Below, in pieces: positions 16,409 through 25,229 of a DNA stretch of 64,000 bases. Made by a program: the position numbers and the translations under genes. Below the pieces are notes generated by a model. It did no database searches. It was not told where the DNA came from and was given only the letters and a program-made list of their open reading frames with translations. Location of the stretch: assembly GCF_000717335.1 (NCBI RefSeq), contig NZ_JNYZ01000020.1:124001-188000 (forward strand), in the 5' to 3' direction. Numbering within the stretch: position 1 is the first letter of the stretch; the number at the start of each line of letters is the position of its first letter. The DNA is from Amycolatopsis jejuensis (GTDB lineage: Bacteria; Actinomycetota; Actinomycetes; Mycobacteriales; Pseudonocardiaceae).

Positions 16409-17263
16409 TCAGGACTGCCAGCGCAGCAGGCGGCGTTCGGCGAAGCCGAAGACCACGGCGATGATCGTCGCGATGACGAGCAGCTCCAGCAGGAGCGCCC
16501 ACACGTAGTTGATCCGGAACTGGGTCGAGTAGAAGACGATCTGCAGGCCGAGACCGTCTCTCGCGGCGATCATCTCGCTGGCGATGACGCCGAGCAGGGA
16601 GTAGGTCACCGCCAGCCGCAGCCCGGCGAACAGGGCGGGCACGGCGGACGGGAGCACGACTTTCCGTACGTACTCCAGGCGCTTGAGCCCGATGACCTTG
16701 GCCATCGTGACGATGTCCGGGTCGATCGACCGCACCGCGCCGCGCATGTTCTCGACCAGGACGAAGAAGATGATCGACGCGGCGAGCACGACTTTCGCGG
16801 TGATCGTGAGGCCGAACCAGGCGATGAACAGCGGGGCCAGCGCGATCCGCGGAATGGAGTTGATGGGGACCAGCAGCGGGGCGATCACGCGGTCGCCGTA
16901 GCTGCTGGCTCCGATCAGCAGCCCGCAGATGATCCCCAGCAGGGACCCGACCACGAAGGCGACGGCCACCGCTTGCATCGTCGCGGCCGTGTTGGTCCAG
17001 GTCGACGCGGTGGTCAGGAAATCGCCCAGCACCTGCCAGACGCCGATGGGTGACCCGTAGAGGTTCTCGTTGAGCAGCCCTTGGTCCACCAGGAGCTGCC
17101 ACACGCCCAGCAGCACCGCGAGCATGCCGATGCGAATCAGGTTCACGACCGGCCAGGACCTCGCGACCTTCGCTCCGGTGGATTCCCGGGGCAGCACGAT
17201 CTCCCGGCGGCCCTCGCCACCGGCGGGAGCCGGATCGGGCGACGTGAGTTCGGTGGCGCTCAT
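16409..17263 (-). CDS. ABC transporter permease (SsuC-like)
   Basis: The 284-residue membrane protein has about six membrane helices after a charged N-terminal tail of about 35 residues. The EAA-type contact loop with the ATPase is in DIVTMAKVIGLKRLEYVRKVVLPSAVPAL. The ATG at 17263 overlaps the ATPase stop by four bases. It completes the importer with the neighbouring ATPase and binding lipoprotein. Confidence 0.9.
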   Translation of the reverse strand: MSATELTSPDPAPAGGEGRREIVLPRESTGAKVARSWPVVNLIRIGMLAVLLGVWQLLVDQGLLNENLYGSPIGVWQVLGDFLTTASTWTNTAATMQAVAVAFVVGSLLGIICGLLIGASSYGDRVIAPLLVPINSIPRIALAPLFIAWFGLTITAKVVLAASIIFFVLVENMRGAVRSIDPDIVTMAKVIGLKRLEYVRKVVLPSAVPALFAGLRLAVTYSLLGVIASEMIAARDGLGLQIVFYSTQFRINYVWALLLELLVIATIIAVVFGFAERRLLRWQS

Positions 17264-18162
17264 GCCAGGGTGTCCTTCCGCTCCGGGGTGCCCGCCGCCG
17301 GACGGGCCCCGTAGGCCGCCCCTTCGAGCCGCTCGAACAGGTAGTGCTCGATCTCGCGGAACTTGGGGTCGAACACGACCTCGCCCAGCCGGTCGGCACG
17401 CGGCCGCGGCAGGTCGATCTGCACGTCCGCGGCAATCCGGCCGGGTGACGGCAGCATGATGACCACCCGGTCGGACAGCAGCGTGGCCTCCTGCAGGTCG
17501 TGGGTCACGAAGAGGACCGTTTTCCGTTCGCCGTCGGGCTGTCCCTCCCAGATCCGGAGGAACTCGGCCTGCATGCCGAGGCGGGTACGCGCATCGAGCG
17601 CGGCGAACGGCTCGTCCATCAACAGGATCGACGGATCGATCGCCCACGTCCTGGCCAGTGCGACCCGCTGCCGCATGCCTTGCGAAAGATGCGACCGGAA
17701 GGCACGCTCGCGGTCGGCCAGCCCGACGAGCTCCAGCATTTCCCGGGCGCGCGTCCGGCGGCGATCCCGTGCCCAGCCACGGGCTTCCATGCCCAGCTCG
17801 ACATTGCGCAGGACGGTGCGCCACGGCAGCAGGGCGTCGCGGGCGAACATGTAGCCGATGTCGAGGTTCTGCGGTTTCACCGGCGCGCCGTCGACCGTGC
17901 AGCGTCCGGTGGTCGGCTGGACCAGCCCGGCCACCATGTTGAGCAAGGTCGTCTTGCCGCATCCGGTGGCCCCGACGAGCGTGACGAACTCACCGCGGCG
18001 GATGTCCAGGTTGATGTTGTCGAGTGCCTGGGTGGCGGCCGGGACACTGTCCGCGGTGGACTTGTCCCGGGACGGGAACACCACCGAAACGTCCCGGCAG
18101 GAAATGAGCTCGGGACCGGTGGCCTCGATCGGCACCGGCTGCGGTGGCTGGGGGCTGGACAT
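17260..18162 (-). CDS. ABC transporter ATP-binding protein (SsuB-like)
   Basis: The 300-residue protein has Walker A GATGCGKT, signature LSQGMRQRVALAR, Walker B ILLMDEPF and the switch histidine in VLFVTHDLQEA. It belongs to the nitrate/sulfonate/taurine importer branch. The 48 bases upstream to the aldehyde dehydrogenase stop (18211) hold no strong promoter, so the transporter genes may be read from further upstream. Confidence 0.92.
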   Translation of the reverse strand: MSSPQPPQPVPIEATGPELISCRDVSVVFPSRDKSTADSVPAATQALDNINLDIRRGEFVTLVGATGCGKTTLLNMVAGLVQPTTGRCTVDGAPVKPQNLDIGYMFARDALLPWRTVLRNVELGMEARGWARDRRRTRAREMLELVGLADRERAFRSHLSQGMRQRVALARTWAIDPSILLMDEPFAALDARTRLGMQAEFLRIWEGQPDGERKTVLFVTHDLQEATLLSDRVVIMLPSPGRIAADVQIDLPRPRADRLGEVVFDPKFREIEHYLFERLEGAAYGARPAAGTPERKDTLA

Positions 18163-18210
18163 CGTTGTCCTCCGTATTCGTTCGGCGGTGGCCCGGCGGA
18201 CGGTCAGGTC

Positions 18211-19644
18211 TCAACTCGGCAGTTCGGGGACGGTCATGGCGACGAACTTCGGTTCGGTGTAGAACTCCCTGCTGAACTCGCCGCCCTCGCGCCCCCACCC
18301 CGAGTCCGCGAAACCGCCGAAGGGCGCCCGCAAATCCCGGACCAGGAAGCAGTTGACCCAGATCGTCCCCGCCCGGAGCCGGCGCGCAACTCGATGCGCG
18401 CGGGACAGGTTCTCGGTGAAGAGCAGTGCGCTCAGCCCGTACCGGGTGTCGTTGGCGGCGCGGACGACCTCGGCCTCGGAGTCGAACGGCGTGACCGTGA
18501 CGACCGGCCCGAAGACCTCGTCACGCTGGATCGCGGCGTCGGCGGCGACGTCGGCGATCACGGTGGGACGGATCAGCCAGCCCTCGCCGCCTCCGCCGGT
18601 GAGCACTGTTCCGGGGCATTCCCGGAGATAGCGGCTCACCTTGCGGTGGTGCTCCGCCGAGGCCACCGGGCCGAGCTCGGTGGCCGGGTCCTTCGGGTCG
18701 CCGGTCACGAGTTCTTCGGCGGCACCGACGAATCGCTTCAGGAAGTCGTCCAGGATCGGGCGCTCGACGTACAGCCTGCTGCCGGCGAGGCAGACCTGTC
18801 CGGCATTGGTGTAGATGCCCTTGATCGACCAGCTCACCGCGGCGTCGAGATCGGCGTCGGCGAAGACGATGTTGGCGCCCTTCCCGCCGAGTTCGAGGCT
18901 CACCGGCGTCAGGTTGCGCGCCGCGGCCGCGGTGATGACCCGCCCGGTGGTCGACTCTCCGGTGAAGCTGATCCGGTCCACCCGGGGGTCTTCGGTGAGT
19001 GCCGCGCCCGCCGACATCGGCCCGTAGCCGTGCACGACGTTGACGACGCCCGGCGGGATCCCGGCTTCGAGCGCCAGCCTTCCCAGCATCGTCGCCGAAA
19101 CGGGCGTGGTTTCGGCGGGTTTGAGCACCACGGTGTTGCCCCACGCCAACGCGGGGGCGACTTTGGAGCTCTCCAGCATGAGCGGGTAGTTCCACGGCGC
19201 GATCGCGGCGACGACCCCGGCCGGCTCGTACCGGCTGTAGCCGTGGTGCCCGCTGTCCATCGGGTACGTTTCCGCGGTCGCGAGCCGGGCGTGGTCGGCG
19301 AAGAACCGGAATGTCTGTGCTGTCCGCGGGAGATCCCAGGTCATCGCCGCGGTGATCGGCTTGCCCATGTCGCGGGTGTCGGCCATCGCCAGCTCGGCGG
19401 CGTTCTCGTCGATGAGACCGGCCAGCCGGTGCAACGCCGCCCCGCGCTCGGCGAACCCCATCCGGGGCCAGGGCCCCTCGTCGAAGGCGCGGCGGGCGGC
19501 GGTCACGGCGAGCGCGGCCTCCGCGGTACCGCCCTCGGCCACCTCGGCCCACGCCTCGCGCAGGTAGGGGTCGATCGAGGACATGCTTGCCCCGTCGGCG
19601 GATTCACGTTCCGCACCGTCGATGATGTGCCCAAAGGAGTCCAT
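18211..19644 (-). CDS. NAD(P)-dependent aldehyde dehydrogenase
   Basis: The 477-residue protein has [10 protein letters not shown], the glutamate in [11 protein letters not shown] and the nucleophilic cysteine in [11 protein letters not shown], with [12 protein letters not shown] near the C-terminus. The ATG at 19644 follows CAGGAGACG; a longer N-terminal extension lacks a site. It may oxidise the aldehyde released by the hydratase-aldolase or a muconic semialdehyde. It is preceded on the same strand by the molybdopterin oxidoreductase gene, 75 bases away. Confidence 0.92.
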   Translation of the reverse strand: MDSFGHIIDGAERESADGASMSSIDPYLREAWAEVAEGGTAEAALAVTAARRAFDEGPWPRMGFAERGAALHRLAGLIDENAAELAMADTRDMGKPITAAMTWDLPRTAQTFRFFADHARLATAETYPMDSGHHGYSRYEPAGVVAAIAPWNYPLMLESSKVAPALAWGNTVVLKPAETTPVSATMLGRLALEAGIPPGVVNVVHGYGPMSAGAALTEDPRVDRISFTGESTTGRVITAAAARNLTPVSLELGGKGANIVFADADLDAAVSWSIKGIYTNAGQVCLAGSRLYVERPILDDFLKRFVGAAEELVTGDPKDPATELGPVASAEHHRKVSRYLRECPGTVLTGGGGEGWLIRPTVIADVAADAAIQRDEVFGPVVTVTPFDSEAEVVRAANDTRYGLSALLFTENLSRAHRVARRLRAGTIWVNCFLVRDLRAPFGGFADSGWGREGGEFSREFYTEPKFVAMTVPELPS

Positions 19645-19719
19645 CCGGACGTCTCCTGTCGCCGATCGTGAGCCGACGTTAGGTCGCGCCGCAGGCCGTG
19701 TCACCGGATGCGGTGCACA

Positions 19720-21765
19720 TCACCTCGGCCGCTCTTGTGCGCGATGCATGGGTTCTTGTAGAGCGAGGTCCGCGGGAAGCGCCGTCATGACCGGGAGGCC
19801 GGTGAGCTCGTCGATGTCGTCGTGTTCGGACGTGAGATCGCAGACGTTGGTACCGGCGAAGCCATGCGGGATGTAGATCGTCCCGCGGGACACTCGTTTG
19901 TCACGATGGGCGGTCAGCCGGAGACTGCCGTGCCGGGTGGTGACGACGACCGGATCGCCGTCCGAGATCCGGAGTTCCTCAGCGTCTTCCGGGTTGATGG
20001 ACGCGAGGGGACGATCCGGGATCCGGGCGCCGGTTCCGTCGGTCAGCTGCGAGTTGACGTGGCGCCGCTGGCGGCCCGCGATCACCCGGAAACCCGGCTG
20101 CGGCGGCCCGGCGCTCAGCTTCGCCAGCTGATCGACGAACGGCTGGGGCGCCAGGCGCCAGCGACCGTCCGGCAGCGCCTTTTCCACCCACCCGTAATGC
20201 CTCGGCTCCACGCTCAGCCCGTGCGGTGCCTGCATCAGCTCATCGAAGTCGGCCCCGGTGGACTCCACGATCCGGCGGGCCAGGTGTTCCTCGGTGACGG
20301 CGTCCGGGTCGGCTCCGTCCGGCAGGATCGCGTGCCCGAGCCGCTTGGCGAGCTGGGCGAGGTGCCACCAGGTGGGGCGGCGGTCGCCGCCGGGCGGGAC
20401 GAGCGCGGGGGTGTACTGGTTTCCCTGGGTGATGTGGATGAAGTCGATCGGCCAGATGTCCGCCCGTTCCAGCTGCCCGGTCGACGGAAGGACGTGCGTG
20501 GCCAGTGCGGTCGTCTCGGTCGGGATCACGTCCGAGACCACCAGCAGGTCCAGTTTCCGCAACGCCGCGGCGAGCCGGCGCGGCTGCGGGATCGCGACGA
20601 TCGGGTTGCCGCCGACCACGACGAGCGCCCGCAGGTTCCCCGCCTCGATCTCGTCGGCCAGTGCCGCACAGGGATATTCGCCCCACCGCGCCGGAAGTTC
20701 GGGGCGGCTCGGCGGGCCGGGCGCCGGGGTGCCGTCGCGCGGCGGCCATGGCCGCTCGTGGAACCGCCGGAGCAAACCGGGGTTGAAGAACATGCCGCCC
20801 GGCCGGTCGTGGGACTGGGTGATGATGTTCAGGACCCAGACGAGCCACACGCTCACGTTCGCGCCGGCCTGGAACGTCACCCCGGTGCTTTCCGTGACCG
20901 CGATGCGCCCGGCACGCCGGATCGCGCCGAGCAACGCCTCGAGATCTTCCCGGCGGAGTCCCGTTTCGGCGACGGCCCGGTCCAGGGTGAAGGAGGCGAC
21001 AGCGGCACGGACCGTCTCGACGCCGTCCGCATACGCGGCGAGGTACTGGTAGTCGGCGCCTTGCTCCAGCAGCTCCCGGACCAGGAAGGCGAGCAGCGCG
21101 TGGTCGGTGCCGGCGCGAATCTCCAGATGCCGGGTGGCCAGCTCGGCGGTTTCCGTGCGCCGGGGGTCGACGACCCACAGCTCCCCTTGGCTCGCCCACT
21201 TCCGCAGCTGGGCACTCGGCATGCTCAGGGAGTAGCTGTGCCCGTGCGAGACGACCGGGTTCCCGCCCAGCCACAGGACGAACCGGGCGTCGTCGTCCGG
21301 TCCGGGCAGCAGCGCCGGATGCCCGGCGATGACCTCGGCCGCCAGCAGCGAGGCCGGGTTGTCGATGGTCCGGGTGCTGTAGACGCTCGCGGTTTCCAGG
21401 GCTTGGATGAACCGCTGCGCGGCGACCTTGCCCAGGCTGTCGAACCAGCCGGCGGTACCGATGAAGAAGCCGACGGCGTCGGGGCCGTGTTCGTCGATGA
21501 TGCGCCGCAGCCCGGCACTTGCGTCGTCGAGGGCCGCATTCCAGTCCAGTGGCGTGCCGCGGACGATCGGCACGTCGAGCCGGTCCGGGTGGTGGTGCCA
21601 CGCGCCCATCGCCCGGCCTTTGGGGCAGAGATAACCACGGCTGACCGGGTTGGCCTCATCGCCGCGCACCCGGGTGACGGTCGTCCCGTCGAGGTCGACG
21701 ACGGCGCCGCACCAGCTGGGACAGAGCCGGCAGAAGGTGATCGAGTGGGATGTTTCCGGTTCCAT
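19720..21765 (-). CDS. Molybdopterin oxidoreductase with N-terminal [4Fe-4S] domain
   Basis: The 681-residue protein is a DMSO-reductase superfamily member. The cluster motif FCRLCPSWCG...YLCPKGRAMG supplies four cysteines. Later come LWLGGNPVVSHGH, VGGNPIV, HVLPSTGQLE and a C-terminal cofactor domain with RRHVNSQLTDG and PLASINPEDAEEL. There is no twin-arginine signal, so it acts in the cytoplasm. The usual Cys, Sec or Ser metal ligand is not evident; the aligned stretch reads STRTIDNPAS, which suggests an Asp ligand. No iron-sulfur partner gene is beside it. The substrate is unknown; hydroxylation or hydration of the pathway compound is possible. Confidence 0.82.
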   Translation of the reverse strand: MEPETSHSITFCRLCPSWCGAVVDLDGTTVTRVRGDEANPVSRGYLCPKGRAMGAWHHHPDRLDVPIVRGTPLDWNAALDDASAGLRRIIDEHGPDAVGFFIGTAGWFDSLGKVAAQRFIQALETASVYSTRTIDNPASLLAAEVIAGHPALLPGPDDDARFVLWLGGNPVVSHGHSYSLSMPSAQLRKWASQGELWVVDPRRTETAELATRHLEIRAGTDHALLAFLVRELLEQGADYQYLAAYADGVETVRAAVASFTLDRAVAETGLRREDLEALLGAIRRAGRIAVTESTGVTFQAGANVSVWLVWVLNIITQSHDRPGGMFFNPGLLRRFHERPWPPRDGTPAPGPPSRPELPARWGEYPCAALADEIEAGNLRALVVVGGNPIVAIPQPRRLAAALRKLDLLVVSDVIPTETTALATHVLPSTGQLERADIWPIDFIHITQGNQYTPALVPPGGDRRPTWWHLAQLAKRLGHAILPDGADPDAVTEEHLARRIVESTGADFDELMQAPHGLSVEPRHYGWVEKALPDGRWRLAPQPFVDQLAKLSAGPPQPGFRVIAGRQRRHVNSQLTDGTGARIPDRPLASINPEDAEELRISDGDPVVVTTRHGSLRLTAHRDKRVSRGTIYIPHGFAGTNVCDLTSEHDDIDELTGLPVMTALPADLALQEPMHRAQERPR

Positions 21766-22006
21766 CACGGCTCCCTGCCCGGCTTCCCGGCGGAAACCGT
21801 TCGCCTTTTTCCGGATGCTAGCTCCGGGCGGCGGTGGACCGGATCGTGCCGGCTGCCCAGGCACCGGGGCCTGGCGTGTGCAGCGCGCATGGTGACACCG
21901 GGCCGCCCGGCGGGCTATCAGTTATCGTGCGCCCACTGCCGAGGGTGGGCTGCCCCGACCGACGATCCAGCCGTTCGGACACAACGTCTCGACGAAAGGA
22001 ACGTGC
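21766..22006. promoter_or_regulatory. Divergent intergenic region with an inverted repeat
   Basis: These 241 bases separate the minus-strand molybdopterin gene from the plus-strand hydantoinase gene. Inverted arms GCCCAC (21931-21936) and GTGGGC (21945-21950) flank 8 bases, and TATCAG/TTATCG just before them resemble -10 hexamers for the plus-strand gene. The hydantoinase start is preceded by CGAAAGGAACG. No small gene is visible. Confidence 0.4.
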
Positions 22007-23581
22007 ATGAGAATCGGTATCGACGTCGGTGGCACCAACACCGATGCGGTTCTGCAGCAGGGCAGGCAGGTCCTCGGTGCGGTGAAGACCCCGACCACCG
22101 AGGACGTCACCTCCGGGATCGTCACGGCGATCTCGCGGCTGCGCAGCCAGCACCCGTTCGCCCCCGCCGAGGTCGACGCCGTGATGATCGGGACGACCCA
22201 CTTCATCAACGCACTGGTACAGGCCCGTGGCCTGACGCCGACCGCGGCGCTGCGGCTGGGGCTTCCCTCGGGCGCGTCGATGCCGCCGCTGATGACCTGG
22301 CCGGAGCGGATGAAGGAGGCGATCTCCGGCCGGAGCTACCTGGCGCACGGCGGGCACGAGTTCGACGGCAGGCACATCGCCGAGCTCGACGAGGCCGAGC
22401 TGCGCCGGGCGGCCGAGGACATGGGGCAGGCCGGGGTGCGCAGCCTGGCCATCAGCTCGGTGTTCTCGCCGGTGAACGCCGAGTTCGAGATCCGGGCCGA
22501 GGAGATCGTCGCCGCGGTGCTGCCGGACGTGTCCATCTCCCTTTCGCACGAGATCGGCCGGATCGGCCTGCTGGAGCGGGAGAACGCGACGATCATCAAC
22601 GCGGCCCTGCGCGAGCTCGCCGCCCGGATCGTGGACGGGCTGGTCGCGGCGATCGCCGGAACGGGGATCACCGCACCGCTGTACCTCAGCCAGAACGACG
22701 GCACCCTGATGGACGTCGAGCAGGTGCGCCGGTATCCGGTCGCCACCTTCAGCTCCGGCCCGACGAACTCGATGCGCGGCGCGGCCTTGCTGTCCGGGCT
22801 GGACACCTGCGCCGTGGTCGACGTGGGCGGGACGACCAGCGACATCGGCGTGCTGCGCAACGGGTTCCCCCGCGAGGCGACCTCGGACGTCGAGGTCGCC
22901 GGGATCCGGACCAACTTCCGGATGCCCGACGTCCTGTCCCTCGGCATCGGCGGCGGCAGCGTGGTGCACCAGGAAGACTTCGGCATCGGCCCGGAGTCGG
23001 TGGGGTACCACCTCGGGACCCGGGCGCTCGTGTTCGGCGGGGACACGCTCACCGCCACCGACGTCGCGGTCGCCGCGGGCCTGGTCGAAATCGGTGACGC
23101 AGCACGGGTTTCGCACCTCTCCCCGGAGTTCGTCAGTACTTGCCTGGAGCACATCGCGGAGCGCACGTCCGCCGCGATCGACCAGATGCGCGTCTCGGCG
23201 GAGCCGTTGCCGGTCGTCGCGGTCGGGGGCGGTTCGATCCTGCTGCCGGACCGTCTCCCGGGGATCGGCCCCGTCACGAGGCCGGGCAACCACGCGGTGG
23301 CCAATGCGGTCGGCGCCGCCATCGCGCAGATCGGCGGCGAGGTCGACCGGGTGTACGCCATCGAGCACGACGGCCGTTCCGCGGCGCTGGAAGAGGCGAA
23401 ACGGGAAGCGGTGGAACGAGCGATCGCCGCCGGGGCGCGGCCGTCGAGCGTCACGATCATCGATTTCGACGAGGTCCCGCTCCCCTATCTGCCCGGCAAT
23501 GCCACCCGGATCAGGGTCAAGGCGGTGGGCGACCTGCGCGTCGATGACGACCGGGCGCTCGTGAGCGTTTCCGAGGCGTAA
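22007..23581 (+). CDS. Short-form hydantoinase/oxoprolinase (HyuA-type ATPase fold), module A
   Basis: The 524-residue protein begins with the phosphate loop MRIGIDVGGTNTDAVL and has a second one at VVDVGGTTSDIGVL. MIGTTHFINALVQARGL, YLSQNDGTLMD and AVANAVGAAIAQIGG are shared with the paralogue at 41383-42909. The family couples ATP hydrolysis to opening of a cyclic amide such as hydantoin or 5-oxoproline. No HyuB partner is adjacent; instead DUF917 proteins follow in the same module, which suggests a HyuA-DUF917 pair. The ATG at 22007 has a good AAGGA site. Confidence 0.85.
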   Translation: MRIGIDVGGTNTDAVLQQGRQVLGAVKTPTTEDVTSGIVTAISRLRSQHPFAPAEVDAVMIGTTHFINALVQARGLTPTAALRLGLPSGASMPPLMTWPERMKEAISGRSYLAHGGHEFDGRHIAELDEAELRRAAEDMGQAGVRSLAISSVFSPVNAEFEIRAEEIVAAVLPDVSISLSHEIGRIGLLERENATIINAALRELAARIVDGLVAAIAGTGITAPLYLSQNDGTLMDVEQVRRYPVATFSSGPTNSMRGAALLSGLDTCAVVDVGGTTSDIGVLRNGFPREATSDVEVAGIRTNFRMPDVLSLGIGGGSVVHQEDFGIGPESVGYHLGTRALVFGGDTLTATDVAVAAGLVEIGDAARVSHLSPEFVSTCLEHIAERTSAAIDQMRVSAEPLPVVAVGGGSILLPDRLPGIGPVTRPGNHAVANAVGAAIAQIGGEVDRVYAIEHDGRSAALEEAKREAVERAIAAGARPSSVTIIDFDEVPLPYLPGNATRIRVKAVGDLRVDDDRALVSVSEA

Positions 23582-23633
23582 CGCTCCTGCGGTACGGCTA
23601 TCCTCTGTTTTTCTCGCCGCGACGGGGGTGAAC

Positions 23634-25145
23634 ATGCGTGCCACGGTCCGCTGCCTCCTGACGTTGCCGGAATGGGTGTCCACCGTCCGGGTCGCGGCGG
23701 GCGCGGGCGGCCTGGACCGCGAGGTACCGGAGGTCCGCCCGACCCTGGGCCCGGACCTCGACCACGACGTGCAGCCGGGTGAGCTCGTCGTCGTCCACCA
23801 GCCGGTCTCCGCGACTGACTGGCGGATCGACGCGGTGATCCTGCGGGTGAGCGACGCCGGTGGCGCGGGGGTACTGCTGGCGAGCGGCGACCCGCGGAAG
23901 AGCACGGTCCAGCTCGCCGACCGGCTCGGGGTCCCGCTGCTGATCACCACGGCGTACCCGATCGACCTGCTGATCGCCGCCCGGGTACGGCTGGCCCAGC
24001 CCGCCCTCGACCGGGCCGCCCTGCTCGTGGCAACACACCGGAAACTGGGCGATCGGCCGTACCCGCCTGCCGAGGTCGCGGCGAGGCTGAGCGAGGTGAT
24101 CGGCACGCCGGTACGGACACCCGACCTGTCTCCGCAAGCGGACCCCGTACCGCAGCGGCTCCGGGGCGAAAACGGTGTTGTCCTGCTTGCCCACCCCGCC
24201 CTGCTGCCGCGGGCGACCCGGCCGAGCCATTGGCTGGCCGTGGAGGTGGACGAGCAGGCAGCCGACGAGGTACAGCCCGCGCTGGCGTTCGCCGTGGCCG
24301 CAGTGGAACGCTGGCTCCTGGCCCAGCGAATCGAACTGGAACGCGATGCCCGCTGGCGATCCGCGTTGCTCGGCGAACTGCTGCGGCTGGAGAGCGAACC
24401 GGGTGTGGACCTGCAACGCCGCGCCGAGGAAGCGGGGTGGGAACCGGCCGGCTGGCACCTCGGGATGAGGATCGCCACGCAAGCGAGCATCGACAACCTG
24501 GCACACACCCCGGAGGTCGAACGAGCCCTGCGCGCCGAGGGAGTCACCGCGATCGTCATCGAACGCGGCGACGGCTGGACCGGCTGGACCGGCTGGACGA
24601 CGTTCCCGGAGGAACCTCCCTCAGCGCAGATCGTGTCAACCGTGGCACGGCTGCGGGCCGCACACCGGTCCATCCAGCGGACGGTTCCGGCCCACATGGG
24701 GGTCGGCAGGCCGCATAGAGACCTCGGCGGGCTGGCCGCAAGCATCGCCGAGGCAACGGACGCCGCCCGGCTCGCCGCCGCCCGTCCCGATCTCGGCCAC
24801 TACCTGCAGATCGACGAGCTGAGCATGGCGCAACTGCTGCTCGAATGGACCCGGACGGACACGTTTGCCCCGGCTGCCCGCGCCTTGGTCGCGCCGTTGC
24901 AGAGCGCACAGGGAGACTTGGTCCGCACTGTCGGCGCGTACCTCGATGCCGAATCGTCGCTGTCCGAAGCCGCCGCTGCTTTGGGCGTACACCGCAACAC
25001 AGTCGCCGACCGGATCGCCCGAGCCCAAGCGTTACTGGGCGTCGACCTGAGCCACCGCGACGAGCGGCTCGCCCTTCACCTCGCTTGCCGCCTGATGATG
25101 CAATCGGGAAACGTTCACGAAGCACATTCCCCTCGCGCCGATTGA
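23634..25145 (+). CDS. PucR-family transcriptional regulator 1
   Basis: The 503-residue protein has an N-terminal PucR sensory domain (LTLPEWVSTVRVAAGAGGLDREV), a GGDEF-like middle and a C-terminal PucR helix-turn-helix. The latter reads LSEAAAALGVHRNTVADRIARAQALLG. It is a close paralogue of the gene at 29993-31507. A TATCCT hexamer at 23599-23604 may be its -10 box. The ATG at 23634 is preferred to the GTG at 23628 because GGGGG lies before it. PucR proteins activate purine or amide catabolism, so it likely controls module A. Confidence 0.88.
   Translation: MRATVRCLLTLPEWVSTVRVAAGAGGLDREVPEVRPTLGPDLDHDVQPGELVVVHQPVSATDWRIDAVILRVSDAGGAGVLLASGDPRKSTVQLADRLGVPLLITTAYPIDLLIAARVRLAQPALDRAALLVATHRKLGDRPYPPAEVAARLSEVIGTPVRTPDLSPQADPVPQRLRGENGVVLLAHPALLPRATRPSHWLAVEVDEQAADEVQPALAFAVAAVERWLLAQRIELERDARWRSALLGELLRLESEPGVDLQRRAEEAGWEPAGWHLGMRIATQASIDNLAHTPEVERALRAEGVTAIVIERGDGWTGWTGWTTFPEEPPSAQIVSTVARLRAAHRSIQRTVPAHMGVGRPHRDLGGLAASIAEATDAARLAAARPDLGHYLQIDELSMAQLLLEWTRTDTFAPAARALVAPLQSAQGDLVRTVGAYLDAESSLSEAAAALGVHRNTVADRIARAQALLGVDLSHRDERLALHLACRLMMQSGNVHEAHSPRAD
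24572..24598 (+). repeat. Three exact copies of CGGCTGGAC inside pucR1
   Basis: The nonamer CGGCTGGAC occurs three times head to tail, encoding GWTGWTGWT. The paralogous regulator reads GWTSWMTF at the same point, so this gene carries an extra three-codon unit. Slipped-strand expansion is the simplest explanation. Confidence 0.85.
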
Positions 25146-25150
25146 GCGCC

Positions 25151-25163
25151 GGGCACATTGTCG
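25151..25163. promoter_or_regulatory. Candidate PucR-site motif, copy 1
   Basis: GGGCACATTGTCG lies just after the stop of pucR1 and 66 bases before the aminotransferase start. An almost identical 13-mer (GGGCACGTTGCCG) occurs at 31550-31562, just after the second pucR gene and upstream of the HD-domain gene. Shared position and sequence suggest a regulator site, though two occurrences are weak evidence. Confidence 0.35.
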
Positions 25164-25229
25164 CCCCCGCCTGCCGGGCCACATCATGAAACGGCAGTCC
25201 AGTCCGGCGGAAAAAGCCACAGGAGACGC

